Source: Demequina flava | GTDB taxonomy: Bacteria; Actinomycetota; Actinomycetes; Actinomycetales; Demequinaceae | Assembly: GCF_000975035.1 (NCBI RefSeq) | Contig: NZ_BBRA01000002.1 | Location: forward strand, 620,036-684,035 | DNA: 64,000 bases | Direction of reading: 5' to 3' | Shown here: piece after piece, positions 52,917 through 61,732 of the stretch | Layout of the letters: each line of letters starts with the position of its first letter | How positions within the stretch are numbered: position 1 is the first letter of the stretch | Translations under genes and position numbers: made by a program | Notes under the pieces: model-generated | What the model saw: only the letters and a program-made list of their open reading frames with translations | Told to the model about the DNA's origin: nothing | The model's database searches: none

Positions 52917-55700
52917 GTGGACATCGTGGGACGCGATGCGGAGGTGGATCACTTCCGCGCGGCCCTGGCCGCCGCACGCGAAGCACGCGGTTCCACAGTC
53001 GTGATCACCGGCGAGGCCGGCATGGGCAAGTCCGCGCTCGTCGAGGCATGCTCCGGGATTGCCCACGCATCAGGCTTCACAGTCCTCACCGGCCACTGCC
53101 TGCCCCTTCACGATGTGCCGTTTGGCGGGTTAGCCGATGCGCTCCGTCCCCTGGCCGCAGGTTCCGCAGATGCGGCGGGAGACCTGGGATGGCTCGTCCG
53201 GTCTGGGCATAGGGCCGATGCTCGCTCACCTCGCGCACCCGTCGATGCCATTGTGGTGGCCGGCAGCGCGGCTCGCCTGCTGCGGGAGGGCACGGCGCCG
53301 CGTGAGGCGGTGATCGTCGTCGAGGATGCGCACTGGGCGGATGCATCCACGGTTGATGCGCTTCTCGCGCTCGCGCGTGACCTCCGTCACGACCCCGTCG
53401 TGATCGTTGCAACAGTGCGCACACCGTCCTCCGACAGTGCCGCCTCCCACCTGAGCAACCTGTTGAGAGTCCCGGGGTCACGCCACCTGGCGCTGGGACC
53501 GCTGGAGTCCGATGCCCTCGAGGGTTTGCTCAAAAGTTCCATGCCACATGCATCACCGGCCAACCGCGCGGCGGCGCTGGAGCGGTCCGGCGGGAACCCG
53601 CTGTTCGCCCAAGAGCTAGCGGCCCACCTCCACTCGGAGTCTCCGGGATTGCCAGACCAGGTAAGTGACACCTTCGCCCCCGCAATCCAGACATTGCCGG
53701 ACGCGGCGCGCGCGGTCGTGGTGATCTGCGCGCTTGCCGGCGGAACCATCACCCACGATTTCCTGGCCCAAGCGGCGGGCACGCCGAGTACGGAACTACA
53801 GGCGAGCATCGGCGCTGCACTGCAGTCACGCGTGCTCGTCAAGCGGGCCAATGGCCGCCGGTACAGCCTCCGGCATCCCCTCATGGCGGAGTTCCTCGTG
53901 GAAGCGACCCCGTATGACGAAGCGCGATTCATTCACCGGACGCTGGCCAACCTCCTTGACGAGGATCCTTCGCTCGCGCTTCACAGCGCCCCCGAAGAGA
54001 TCGCCCATCACTGGATCAGCGCCGGCGACGTGGACCGGGGCGCTGCGGCATCCGTCGCTGCGGCTCGGGACGCGCAGCGGCTTGGCGCACAGGGCGCCGC
54101 CGCACACCACCTGGAACGAGCCGTGGAGTTGGCCGAGTCCGCGCAGGCCACCTCCACGCCACCGTTAGGCGACTTGCTGAGCGATCTGGCGATGAGCGCC
54201 GAACTCGCCGGCCGCAATAGTGATGCCGCTCACTATGCACGCCGAGCCGTCGATGCTCCTGCCGACTCCGATGAGGTCCGAGCGCTCCGAATCCTGGTGC
54301 TCGCTGAGATCTTGCGGCGCAACCCGTGGGCGGGCTCCGCTCAGCAGGCGGCGAGTCTTGTCGATGACGCTGCGGAGCTGATCTCTGACGGCACGCCGCA
54401 GGCAACTGCCCGCCTTGGCCTCGCACGCACATGGCCCTGGGATACCCACCCGGAGGCGGTCGCGGCCGCATCACAGGACGCCCTCGCCGCGGCTGAGGCA
54501 GCTCAGTCTCCAGCGGCAATGTGCCAGGCGCTCGCCCAGACCGGGGCAGCGCTGGGCATGCTCGGTGATCACGCGGAGGGACTCAAGCGGCTGCGGAGTG
54601 CGCACGACTTGGCTCAGGCCGCCGGCTTCCGTGTGGGCGTCCACTCCGTCCGCATCCCCACCGCGGCGATGCAGACCTACACCGGAGATGTGAACGGCGG
54701 CGCGGATGCGGCCATCGCCGCACTGGCGGAGCTGCGTGGAGTCTCCGATGAGGCGCTCTTCCGCGAGGCCCTGACGGGTTTCGCGGTCCAGGCATTGTTC
54801 CTCGCCGGGCGCTGGGATGAGGCCGAGGACGCTACGACCGACGCCACCGGCGACGGGCTCTACACGACGTGGCTGCTCATTTGGCGGGCCCGCCTCGCTG
54901 CGTTCCGCGGGGACGCCGCGCTCGCAACAAGCGCCCTGGAGATGGCAGCCGAACGCGGAGCGCGTCGCACCGTGTCCTGCATGACAACGCAGCTGTGGCG
55001 CGACCTGCTCACGGATTCCACACGCACCCCCGATCTGGCTGCGGTATCCCGCGCGGCACGCGACCCGTGGGCAGGGCACGCGGGCGCCGTGAACGAACTC
55101 ATCTTCGTCTCAATCGCGCAGACGGCCGCAAGCCCCCTGGGGTCCGTCCGCAAGGCCGCCGCGACGTTGGTGCCGCTACTGCGGGGCAACCCCGGTGGCG
55201 TACCAGAGGCCGATGCTTGGGCCGCATCCGCGTGCGCTTACGCCGCGATGGCGGGCGTGGCGCACGAGGACCCACGCCAGGCCTGGAGGGACGCCTTGGC
55301 AATGTGGGAGCCCCTGGACGGGTGGCGTCACGTCACGGCGTTCTTGTCGATCAGGCTGGCTGAAGCACTCAGTGGAGGTAGTGAAGCGCGTGCGCTCCTG
55401 GATGATGCCGCGGACACTGCCAAGGAGCTCGGCTCTCCCCCGCTCGAGCGCTTGGCGCGCTCCGCAGCCGTCCACACCTCAATTGTCTTGCCGCCCCAAC
55501 CCGACGCTCCGCGCGAGCGTCTCACGCCGCGCGAGGACCAAGTGTTGGGCCTGGTAGCTCAGGGCCTGTCCAATCGGCTGATCAGCCGAGAGCTCGGGAT
55601 CAGCGAGAAGACCGTGTCCGTGCACGTCTCCAACGTCCTCAGGAAGTTAGGAGTCGCGTCGCGCACGGAGGCGGCGCTGCTCGCCTCACGCGAGCGATAA
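52917..55700 (+). CDS. Large ATP-binding LuxR-family regulator (LAL type)
   Basis: 927 residues. An N-terminal AAA_16/STAND ATPase starts at once ([16 protein letters not shown]), with Walker [15 protein letters not shown] at ~36-49 and Walker [17 protein letters not shown] long TPR-like helical middle (~350-850) rich in Ala follows, and the last ~60 residues are a Lux[30 protein letters not shown] then [16 protein letters not shown]. Such regulators bind ATP and an inducer before activating transcription. GTG 52917 with GGAGG. It stands alone, with no biosynthetic cluster beside it. Confidence 0.92.
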   Translation: MDIVGRDAEVDHFRAALAAAREARGSTVVITGEAGMGKSALVEACSGIAHASGFTVLTGHCLPLHDVPFGGLADALRPLAAGSADAAGDLGWLVRSGHRADARSPRAPVDAIVVAGSAARLLREGTAPREAVIVVEDAHWADASTVDALLALARDLRHDPVVIVATVRTPSSDSAASHLSNLLRVPGSRHLALGPLESDALEGLLKSSMPHASPANRAAALERSGGNPLFAQELAAHLHSESPGLPDQVSDTFAPAIQTLPDAARAVVVICALAGGTITHDFLAQAAGTPSTELQASIGAALQSRVLVKRANGRRYSLRHPLMAEFLVEATPYDEARFIHRTLANLLDEDPSLALHSAPEEIAHHWISAGDVDRGAAASVAAARDAQRLGAQGAAAHHLERAVELAESAQATSTPPLGDLLSDLAMSAELAGRNSDAAHYARRAVDAPADSDEVRALRILVLAEILRRNPWAGSAQQAASLVDDAAELISDGTPQATARLGLARTWPWDTHPEAVAAASQDALAAAEAAQSPAAMCQALAQTGAALGMLGDHAEGLKRLRSAHDLAQAAGFRVGVHSVRIPTAAMQTYTGDVNGGADAAIAALAELRGVSDEALFREALTGFAVQALFLAGRWDEAEDATTDATGDGLYTTWLLIWRARLAAFRGDAALATSALEMAAERGARRTVSCMTTQLWRDLLTDSTRTPDLAAVSRAARDPWAGHAGAVNELIFVSIAQTAASPLGSVRKAAATLVPLLRGNPGGVPEADAWAASACAYAAMAGVAHEDPRQAWRDALAMWEPLDGWRHVTAFLSIRLAEALSGGSEARALLDDAADTAKELGSPPLERLARSAAVHTSIVLPPQPDAPRERLTPREDQVLGLVAQGLSNRLISRELGISEKTVSVHVSNVLRKLGVASRTEAALLASRER

Positions 55701-55713
55701 AGAGTGCGGACCT

Positions 55714-56361
55714 CTACGTCTGCTGAACGCGCTCCGTCTTCGTGAGCGTCTCGCGCAGTTCGTCGGCGTTCATCCGTGGACCATAGCCGGGGGTGTCACG
55801 CTCAATGCGCCAGCTCTCCGACAGGCCGCCCATGTCCACGGCGTCGTAGCCAAGCGTGTCCAGGAAGATTCTCGCGATGTCCTTCGCGCCCGGGTCTGAA
55901 CCCGCGATCGCGAGCGCACGCCGGTCCTCGGTGCCTGCTGGCAGTCCGTCGGTGGGGATCTGCGCGGCGTAGATGTGGTTGAACGCCTTCACGACGTGCG
56001 AGTGCGGGAGGTGCTTCTGCAAGAGCTCGGATGTTGTCATGAGGTTGGCGTCGAGGTCCGCAATACGGCCGTCGCGCTCTGGGTAGTAGTTGTTCGCGTC
56101 CAACACGACCGTGTCCTCAAGCGGCTCCTTGGGAAGGGACTCGATGGCATGGAGCGGGATCGCGACCAGCACGAAGTCGCCGGTACGCGCTGCCTCGTCG
56201 ACAGTGCCAGCCTTGGCCTTGTCGCCCAGTTCCTCGATGAGACCCTTCAAGGTCTCAGGCCCACGCGAGTTCGCGATGACCACGTCGTGACCGGCAGCAA
56301 CAGCCGCCCGCGCCACATTGGTTCCGATGTTGCCTGCGCCAATAATGCCTACTGTGCTCAT
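55714..56361 (-). CDS. NAD(P)-binding protein of the F420-dependent NADP reductase family
   Basis: 215 residues. The Rossmann start MSTVGIIGAGNIGTNVARAAVAAGHDVVIANSRGP carries the GxGxxG and an SRGP turn that suits NADPH. VLDANNYYPERDG, KAFNHIYAAQI and the C-terminal RMNADELRETL are family-like. Members reduce F420 with NADPH or act as ferric/oxidoreductase-like proteins; here the substrate is unknown. Convergent with the LuxR-type gene and the last core-like gene before the defence island. Confidence 0.85.
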   Translation of the reverse strand: MSTVGIIGAGNIGTNVARAAVAAGHDVVIANSRGPETLKGLIEELGDKAKAGTVDEAARTGDFVLVAIPLHAIESLPKEPLEDTVVLDANNYYPERDGRIADLDANLMTTSELLQKHLPHSHVVKAFNHIYAAQIPTDGLPAGTEDRRALAIAGSDPGAKDIARIFLDTLGYDAVDMGGLSESWRIERDTPGYGPRMNADELRETLTKTERVQQT

Positions 56362-56522
56362 GTGGGCGGAACGTGTGGGGTGGGGTCAGGTATTCCTGCC
56401 GCACAGTGTCACAGGTCCGTGGTGGGATCAGACCCGTGCCTCACGAGAACTACACCGCACGGGTTGCCACAAGTTCCTGCTCCGGCGGCCAGCGGGTCGC
56501 AACATCAACTAAGCTGTACGCC
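56362..56522. other. Junction between core genes and the defence island
   Basis: 161 bases between divergent genes. I see no tRNA, attachment-site repeat or integrase. A TAAGCT box nine bases before the methyltransferase ATG could serve as its -10, which would make that mRNA nearly leaderless. Beyond this point the sequence becomes visibly less GC-rich and the GGCCGATGC word disappears. Confidence 0.4.
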
Positions 56523-57932
56523 ATGCCTACCCCTGCCGACGAAGGATTCGAGTACATCGATCTCTTTGCGGGCATCGGAGGCTTCCATGCGATGCTGAAG
56601 CACGCAAATGGGAAGTGCGTCTACGTGTCCGAAATCGACGACAACGCGAGCGCGACGTATTTCAGTAACTGGGTCGAGCCTCTGTCCGCAGACGACCGTC
56701 CAGTCCTCAATCGTGACATCACCACAGCAGCGCCCGAGGACGAGACTGTCCCGATCGAGGTCCCTGCGCACGACGTGCTCGCTGCGGGCTTCCCGTGCCA
56801 GCCGTTCTCCAAATCAGGTGCCCAACGCGGAATGGACGAGACTCGCGGAACGCTGTTCTTCAACATCGCGCGCGTGCTGAAGGAGCGCCGGCCCGCAATC
56901 GTCATGCTCGAGAATGTCCGGAACATAGCGGGCCCCAGGCACCGCTATGAATGGCTGACCATCATTCGCACTCTTCGAGAACTCGGCTACCGGGTGTCCG
57001 ATCGCCCAACGGTGTTTTCACCGCACCTCCTTCCACCAAAGCGCGGCGGAACCCCACAGATTAGAGACCGTGTCTTCATCCTCGGCACCTACATCGGTGC
57101 GGACAGAGTTGAGCAGGAACTCGCCGCTGGGGCGGCACCTGATCCAGTCGTCAAGCGCGCGCCCGTCGATGACTGGACCCCGGACATGTGGAGAGCGGAG
57201 TGGATTCTGGACTCAGACGACTCGATTAGCAACCTGGGGGACTACGAGCTCTCAGAGATGGAGAAGACTTGGGTGAACGCCTGGGACGACCTGATACATC
57301 GATTCCGTGCCGCTACAGGAACCAAGTTGCCAGGCTTCCCGCTCTGGAGCGCCGAGTGGCGTCGCGAGTCAACGGTTAGCGCTGAGGAACTAGATGCGCT
57401 TCCAGCGTGGAAGAGGAAAATTGTTCTCAAGAACATCAAGTTCTACGAGCACCATCATGCACTCATCGACTCGTGGCTCGCTGACCATCCTGAGTTCGCC
57501 GACTTTCCAAACTCTCGCAAGAAATTGGAGTGGCAGGCCCGCGAACTGGAGTCGCTTTGGAACACTGTCATGCACTTCCGTCCGTCCGGCATCCGAGCAA
57601 AGCCTCCCACATACCTACCGGCACTAGTTGCTATCACCCAGACGTCGATTTACGGACCACGTCAACGGCGCTTGACTCCACACGAAGCCGCTCGACTTCA
57701 GGGCCTGCCCCGAAAGTTCAGCTTCGGAATTCAACGCGATGCTGCGTCATACAAACAGGCTGGTAACGGCGTCGCGGTTGGGGCGGCTTGGCACGTTTTC
57801 CGTGAGCACGTCATGCGAGACAAAGCGGATCTACCTTTGTCACTTGTGACGGCAGTTGAGCGCGCTGAACTGGCACCGCCGGTCGCGGTGTCGGCCCCAC
57901 CCTCACTTAGGCCGAATTCCGATTCTGCCTGA
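56523..57932 (+). CDS. DNA (cytosine-5-)-methyltransferase
   Basis: 469 residues. All key motifs are seen: I DLFAGIGGFH (13-22, AdoMet), IV GFPCQPFSKSG with catalytic Cys92, VI ENVRN with Glu130, VIII PQIRDRV near 178, and X QAGNGVAVGAAW near 410. Between VIII and IX there is an unusually long ~200-residue region for target recognition. It methylates cytosine in an unknown site. ATG 56523 starts just before motif I; a longer frame-open start has no family sequence. Convergent with and overlapping by 26 bases the PD-(D/E)XK gene; no Vsr gene is seen. Confidence 0.93.
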   Translation: MPTPADEGFEYIDLFAGIGGFHAMLKHANGKCVYVSEIDDNASATYFSNWVEPLSADDRPVLNRDITTAAPEDETVPIEVPAHDVLAAGFPCQPFSKSGAQRGMDETRGTLFFNIARVLKERRPAIVMLENVRNIAGPRHRYEWLTIIRTLRELGYRVSDRPTVFSPHLLPPKRGGTPQIRDRVFILGTYIGADRVEQELAAGAAPDPVVKRAPVDDWTPDMWRAEWILDSDDSISNLGDYELSEMEKTWVNAWDDLIHRFRAATGTKLPGFPLWSAEWRRESTVSAEELDALPAWKRKIVLKNIKFYEHHHALIDSWLADHPEFADFPNSRKKLEWQARELESLWNTVMHFRPSGIRAKPPTYLPALVAITQTSIYGPRQRRLTPHEAARLQGLPRKFSFGIQRDAASYKQAGNGVAVGAAWHVFREHVMRDKADLPLSLVTAVERAELAPPVAVSAPPSLRPNSDSA

Positions 57933-58998
57933 ACAAGCCAAGAACCTTGCTTGCGGCCGACTCGAGGTCTGTAAGCGGATTGAGGTCGCCGTCGATCTGA
58001 TCTGGTAGCGAGATCCTGAAACTGAGCGAGTCCAGGTCGAGGTGGACATAGTTGACAAGGTCCTGCGAAGAAGGCAACTCAATCCTGGGATCGGCAAGCT
58101 CGTAGAGCCGCTCGAACGTCGTGTAAAAGGGTCGCTTCCATTCGGCCGAACTCATGGTCGGCGCGTCTGAATTTTGGAGATCTCCGTACCCAGCCACGGC
58201 GGTCTCGAATAGTTGCCTATCCGTCGCATGATCCAACATTGCCCGGATGCTCTCGATTATTCCGGGAAGCGAGTCCCCGTACGTCGCGTCGAGGTCTAGC
58301 CATTTCAGGCCCACACTGAGCAGAAAGAGATCGGTTTCTGGCACCGAGTCGACGGAGACCCCGCACTCGATTTGGGCGATGCCGTTGATGTGGTGCCTAC
58401 TCGCAGCACCTGTCGTCGTCTTGACTTCTACCCCGACGGAATCCAACTGAAAGTCGCGGGTTGTGCGACCTGACCCCATCCATGCCGCCGCAATGAACCC
58501 CCGCTCCTCGGGTGCCGCACCCCGGAGAAGCGCACGCAGGAACAGCAGTTCCCCCGCGAGCCCGAGAACGAACGGGCTACCGGCGTGTGATTCCTCAAAG
58601 GCCAACGCGATAAGCGGTTCGATATCCGCGTACGCCTGCTGGACATTATCGTTGATCCCTGCGGCGAGCAGCTCAGCCGAAATGAAAGCCGCGACGCGGT
58701 CGAAGTGCGGAGCATTGGGGAGCCTGATACGACTTGCGCGCACTACGCCTCCGGTGTTGGATGACCAATCACCGTGCTCTCTTGCCGCTTGCACCACCCG
58801 GCTCTTCCCGTGCAGTGGCGGACCCGCCAAAAAGAGCTCGACACGACCGCCCGAGTCACGCGATAGGCCGAGTTTGTGGTCGTTGTCGACCCACTGAACC
58901 ACACGCGAGCGATCGTCACTCGCGACTGTGAGTCCATCGACCTGCTCACGAAGCCACTCGTACTGGGGATCAAGTGCGTATTCGCTCATGTCAGCCAC
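57907..58998 (-). CDS. PD-(D/E)XK nuclease-like protein (DUF4420 type)
   Basis: 363 residues. The nuclease core is expected around FQLDSVGVEVKTTTG (~182-196), which gives the ExK of PD-(D/E)XK, with RHHINGIAQIE just after. Earlier, FLAGPPLHGKSRVVQAA and LALAFEESHAGSPFVLGLAGELLFLRALL resemble the DUF4420 proteins that accompany Z1 ATPases. Likely the DNA-cutting or DNA-sensing subunit. GTG 58998 overlaps the Z1 stop; ATG 58989 is an alternative. Third gene of the operon. Confidence 0.8.
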   Translation of the reverse strand: MADMSEYALDPQYEWLREQVDGLTVASDDRSRVVQWVDNDHKLGLSRDSGGRVELFLAGPPLHGKSRVVQAAREHGDWSSNTGGVVRASRIRLPNAPHFDRVAAFISAELLAAGINDNVQQAYADIEPLIALAFEESHAGSPFVLGLAGELLFLRALLRGAAPEERGFIAAAWMGSGRTTRDFQLDSVGVEVKTTTGAASRHHINGIAQIECGVSVDSVPETDLFLLSVGLKWLDLDATYGDSLPGIIESIRAMLDHATDRQLFETAVAGYGDLQNSDAPTMSSAEWKRPFYTTFERLYELADPRIELPSSQDLVNYVHLDLDSLSFRISLPDQIDGDLNPLTDLESAASKVLGLFRQNRNSA

Positions 58999-61732
58999 GT
59001 GGGGTTCCTCTCATAGCTTGCACGAAGTCTGGCCCGCCTCGAGGTATCGAGTATCCAACCGCGATCGTCGGCTCCTCGGGCGACCGATCAATGACGTGGA
59101 ACAGAATGAGGCCATCTTCGCCCACGAGCCGTGTTCGATCTGCTGCCGCGCGAGGCTCCCGCCGAAGCGCCTCGTAGTCGAAAAAATCGTCTCCTCGAAT
59201 TGGCCCATTCTGGGAGCCCCATGCAGGATCAATAGTCCGGTCATTGTGGACCGTACGGGCCATCGTGCCGACAGGAATCGAGAGATCTCCCAGAGCGCCT
59301 GTCGTGACCGGCCCTCCGGGTCCGAAGCGAACTGCTACATTGAACTTTGCAGTGCGCAGAGCGCGTGCGTTGGCGTCGAGTGTTCGCCACATTAGGGGCC
59401 TGTGATCTGTCGTATAAAGGCCCGGCACTCTTCGGTTGAGGACCGCCGCCCAAAAGCGGAGGTAGGCCGCCACGGAATACGGCGATGCGTTCATCTCGCA
59501 AAACGGCGTATCCACCCGCGGAGCCCGGTATAACTCGGGCATGGTCGGGCTCAGCCCCGCAGCCCGCGCGGCGGACTGCCAACGAGACGCTTCCACACCG
59601 TCGCGGTCAGCACCGTGTTCGGTGTATCGCAGACGGTCGAGGAGATCGGCCGCGTCAGGCAGCGACAGAGTCCTGGAGCACAGATAACCCCTCGGGTGAC
59701 GCGTAGGTCCCACCACGGTGCCCGGTTCGCTCAATAGACTCGCCACGAGAGCACGGTTGTCTTCGTCGGCCTGTGGCCTATTTAGAAGTGGGAACAGTTG
59801 ACGGCTACCAGGCGACAAGCTTATGCCGCGAGTGTTCGCGATCTTCCCTGTTGCCAGGAAACTCCTCCCCTGCAATACGACTGGGTCGGAGACCCCTCCG
59901 CCCTCCATCGCTGCCAGAATGTCTTGTCGCAAAAGTTCATCGTTGTCATGAAAGCGCGTGAACAGGTCAATCTGCTCTTCTCTCATGAACACGCGACACA
60001 GGTCGAGATATGCACCCCGGTATCCGAACCACCGCTGCATCTGCATCTGGGTATCCGCGAGCGGATGCTCGGCCGTTCGCGTGAAGACTGTCGTAAGCAG
60101 ACCTTCCAATGTCAAACCCCGGGACATTACGTTGCCTGACACGAAGATCGTGGACAGGTTTGCTGGCGCACGCCATTCGCCATCGCTTGAGATGGGAGAA
60201 AACTGTGGGCGTTCATCGGCGTTGTCATCGCTATTTATGACGGCCAGCGACGTCGCCGGAACAATCTCGTCAATGATGACCTTGCTCACGTCTAGCCATT
60301 GATCACTGGATGGCACCGTGCGGTTGCCCGCACCGGGTAGGGCCGCCACTGCGCTGGCAGATCTCCCATAGTTCTCGAGCCAGTGAATCCATTGCGCCGG
60401 CTTTCTAGCCATGTCGTCTCGAACACCATCGACACCGAGGTCACGACTTGGCCTCTCCCACAGGGGAGTTTGGGCCTCAACAGCATCCAATCCCATTGAC
60501 CACGCATGAATCCGCCCTGCTACGTCAAAGTGGTCGCCCAATCCCGACGATGGATTAACCAGCATGCTTGCGACAGGCGGTAGATGGTGCTGCGCAGCCT
60601 CCAAAGAGTCGAAAGATGCGCGCTTGGCTTCCGCAGGGGACATCAGCTCAGGCTTGCGCATTCGACGAATTGCAGCAGCCACCAAGAACGCCCGTACTCC
60701 GTCGACGAGTTCTTCATCACTGTCTGTACTCGCGACACACAAGGGAACTTTATCGAGCGTCTTATAGAAGGCTTCCCCGCCTGTGTACCAGGCATTAACG
60801 CCTTCCGGGGCCTTGTACGTACTCGTTCGCACATCGATGTGGCCATGCGGACCCGGCGTGCGCAGGGCGACGATGAAGTCCCGGGGTGCCAGCGCGTTGT
60901 CTTGCTCTTGCAGGAAGTTAGCTTGCGGTGTGGCGGTGTACGCCATGTATGTGGCATAAAGGCTCGCGTCCAGCGTTTGGTCGCTCTGTTTCCGCGACTG
61001 CCACAGGTCCAGAATTCTACGCGGAACCTGTTTGGTCTCCACTGTTGCCGCGTCGCCGCCGGGAACGTCGATCAAATTGTCGATTGACGAGTCATCCGCC
61101 TCATCATCGATCACAAGCACATGGAAAGGGCGCCCCGCCGCCGCAACTTTGGGCGCGACAACACGTGTCATGAGCACTGAGAGCCGCTCAAGGTGTGCCG
61201 TGTTTTTCATCGTGACGGCGATGACAGGCCGTCGCGCCGCGATCGACTGCTTCATTGCCGGCCGAGTCAGCGTGTAAAGACCAGCCGGTCCGGGCAACGC
61301 GTCCGCGTCCGCTATCAACGATGGGAGGGGCATCAGCGTGCGGCGCCTCAGCTTGTCTGGATGCGAGTCGACTTGCCCGACAAAGCGTTCAAGGGTCTGC
61401 AACCACAGCGAGCGGCGCGTGCCCGCGAGAATCACAACAAAGTCGACACCCTTGTCCAACGCGAGCGCGGTGACGGCCATCATCGACGCCGTTTTGCCTG
61501 ATTGGACCGCCCCCATCACGACACCGGTGCGCTGGCGTGTCGAGTTCCACGCTTCGGCCCCTGCCTCCGCAACGCACTGGTCGACTATCAGTCGCGAATC
61601 TTGCTCGATTGCGGCCCGGCTCGTTTCGCTAATTCCACTCCGCTTGAGTTCATTGGAGTAGGCACCCCACCAGCTCGACGGAGTGGGCGTTAGAGTCTCC
61701 TGATCCGGTGGCGTCGGCACAACCATGACCAC
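58991..61732 (-). CDS. Z1-domain superfamily II-like ATPase
   Basis: 913 residues. Walker A GAVQSGKT at ~74-81, DEAD-like motif II VIDDEADDSSIDN at ~205-215, and the Z1 signature region FVSGNVMSRGLTLEGLL followed by QMQMQRWFGYRG at ~535-570, with the paired Arg residues expected of a helicase arginine finger. Z1 proteins occur in restriction-modification operons with C5 methyltransferases, DUF4420 nucleases and AIPR or MORC-type ATPases. It probably translocates on or remodels DNA for the adjacent nuclease. GTG 61732 shares a base with the DUF262 stop; ATG 61726 is possible. Confidence 0.9.
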   Translation of the reverse strand: MVMVVPTPPDQETLTPTPSSWWGAYSNELKRSGISETSRAAIEQDSRLIVDQCVAEAGAEAWNSTRQRTGVVMGAVQSGKTASMMAVTALALDKGVDFVVILAGTRRSLWLQTLERFVGQVDSHPDKLRRRTLMPLPSLIADADALPGPAGLYTLTRPAMKQSIAARRPVIAVTMKNTAHLERLSVLMTRVVAPKVAAAGRPFHVLVIDDEADDSSIDNLIDVPGGDAATVETKQVPRRILDLWQSRKQSDQTLDASLYATYMAYTATPQANFLQEQDNALAPRDFIVALRTPGPHGHIDVRTSTYKAPEGVNAWYTGGEAFYKTLDKVPLCVASTDSDEELVDGVRAFLVAAAIRRMRKPELMSPAEAKRASFDSLEAAQHHLPPVASMLVNPSSGLGDHFDVAGRIHAWSMGLDAVEAQTPLWERPSRDLGVDGVRDDMARKPAQWIHWLENYGRSASAVAALPGAGNRTVPSSDQWLDVSKVIIDEIVPATSLAVINSDDNADERPQFSPISSDGEWRAPANLSTIFVSGNVMSRGLTLEGLLTTVFTRTAEHPLADTQMQMQRWFGYRGAYLDLCRVFMREEQIDLFTRFHDNDELLRQDILAAMEGGGVSDPVVLQGRSFLATGKIANTRGISLSPGSRQLFPLLNRPQADEDNRALVASLLSEPGTVVGPTRHPRGYLCSRTLSLPDAADLLDRLRYTEHGADRDGVEASRWQSAARAAGLSPTMPELYRAPRVDTPFCEMNASPYSVAAYLRFWAAVLNRRVPGLYTTDHRPLMWRTLDANARALRTAKFNVAVRFGPGGPVTTGALGDLSIPVGTMARTVHNDRTIDPAWGSQNGPIRGDDFFDYEALRREPRAAADRTRLVGEDGLILFHVIDRSPEEPTIAVGYSIPRGGPDFVQAMRGTPRG

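Larger units (their letters stand above)
1486..55216. repeat. Dispersed word GGCCGATGC, 29 copies
   Basis: By eye, on either strand, copies start at 1486, 2807, 3094, 3318, 7599, 9519, 9980, 11226, 11390, 13156, 13522, 15484, 18266, 19301, 31580, 32914, 34736, 37736, 38277, 39454, 39664, 39879, 42078, 44422, 45516, 48101, 51424, 53213 and 55208. Composition at ~66% GC predicts about 1.6. The extended form GGGCCGATGCT is common: 20 copies have a preceding G and 19 a following T. Sixteen copies are on the plus strand, 13 on the minus. Six copies are intergenic (2807, 15484, 18266, 32914, 39664, 42078). Confidence 0.85.

Noticed and set aside
56362-56522. Possible tRNA fragment or phage attachment site at the island edge
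   Set aside because: No cloverleaf or direct repeat could be drawn, and no integrase gene is present.
56373-56522. Upstream start for the C5 methyltransferase (50 extra residues)
   Set aside because: The added residues have no family resemblance, and the ATG at 56523 sits 12 codons before motif I as in other methylases.
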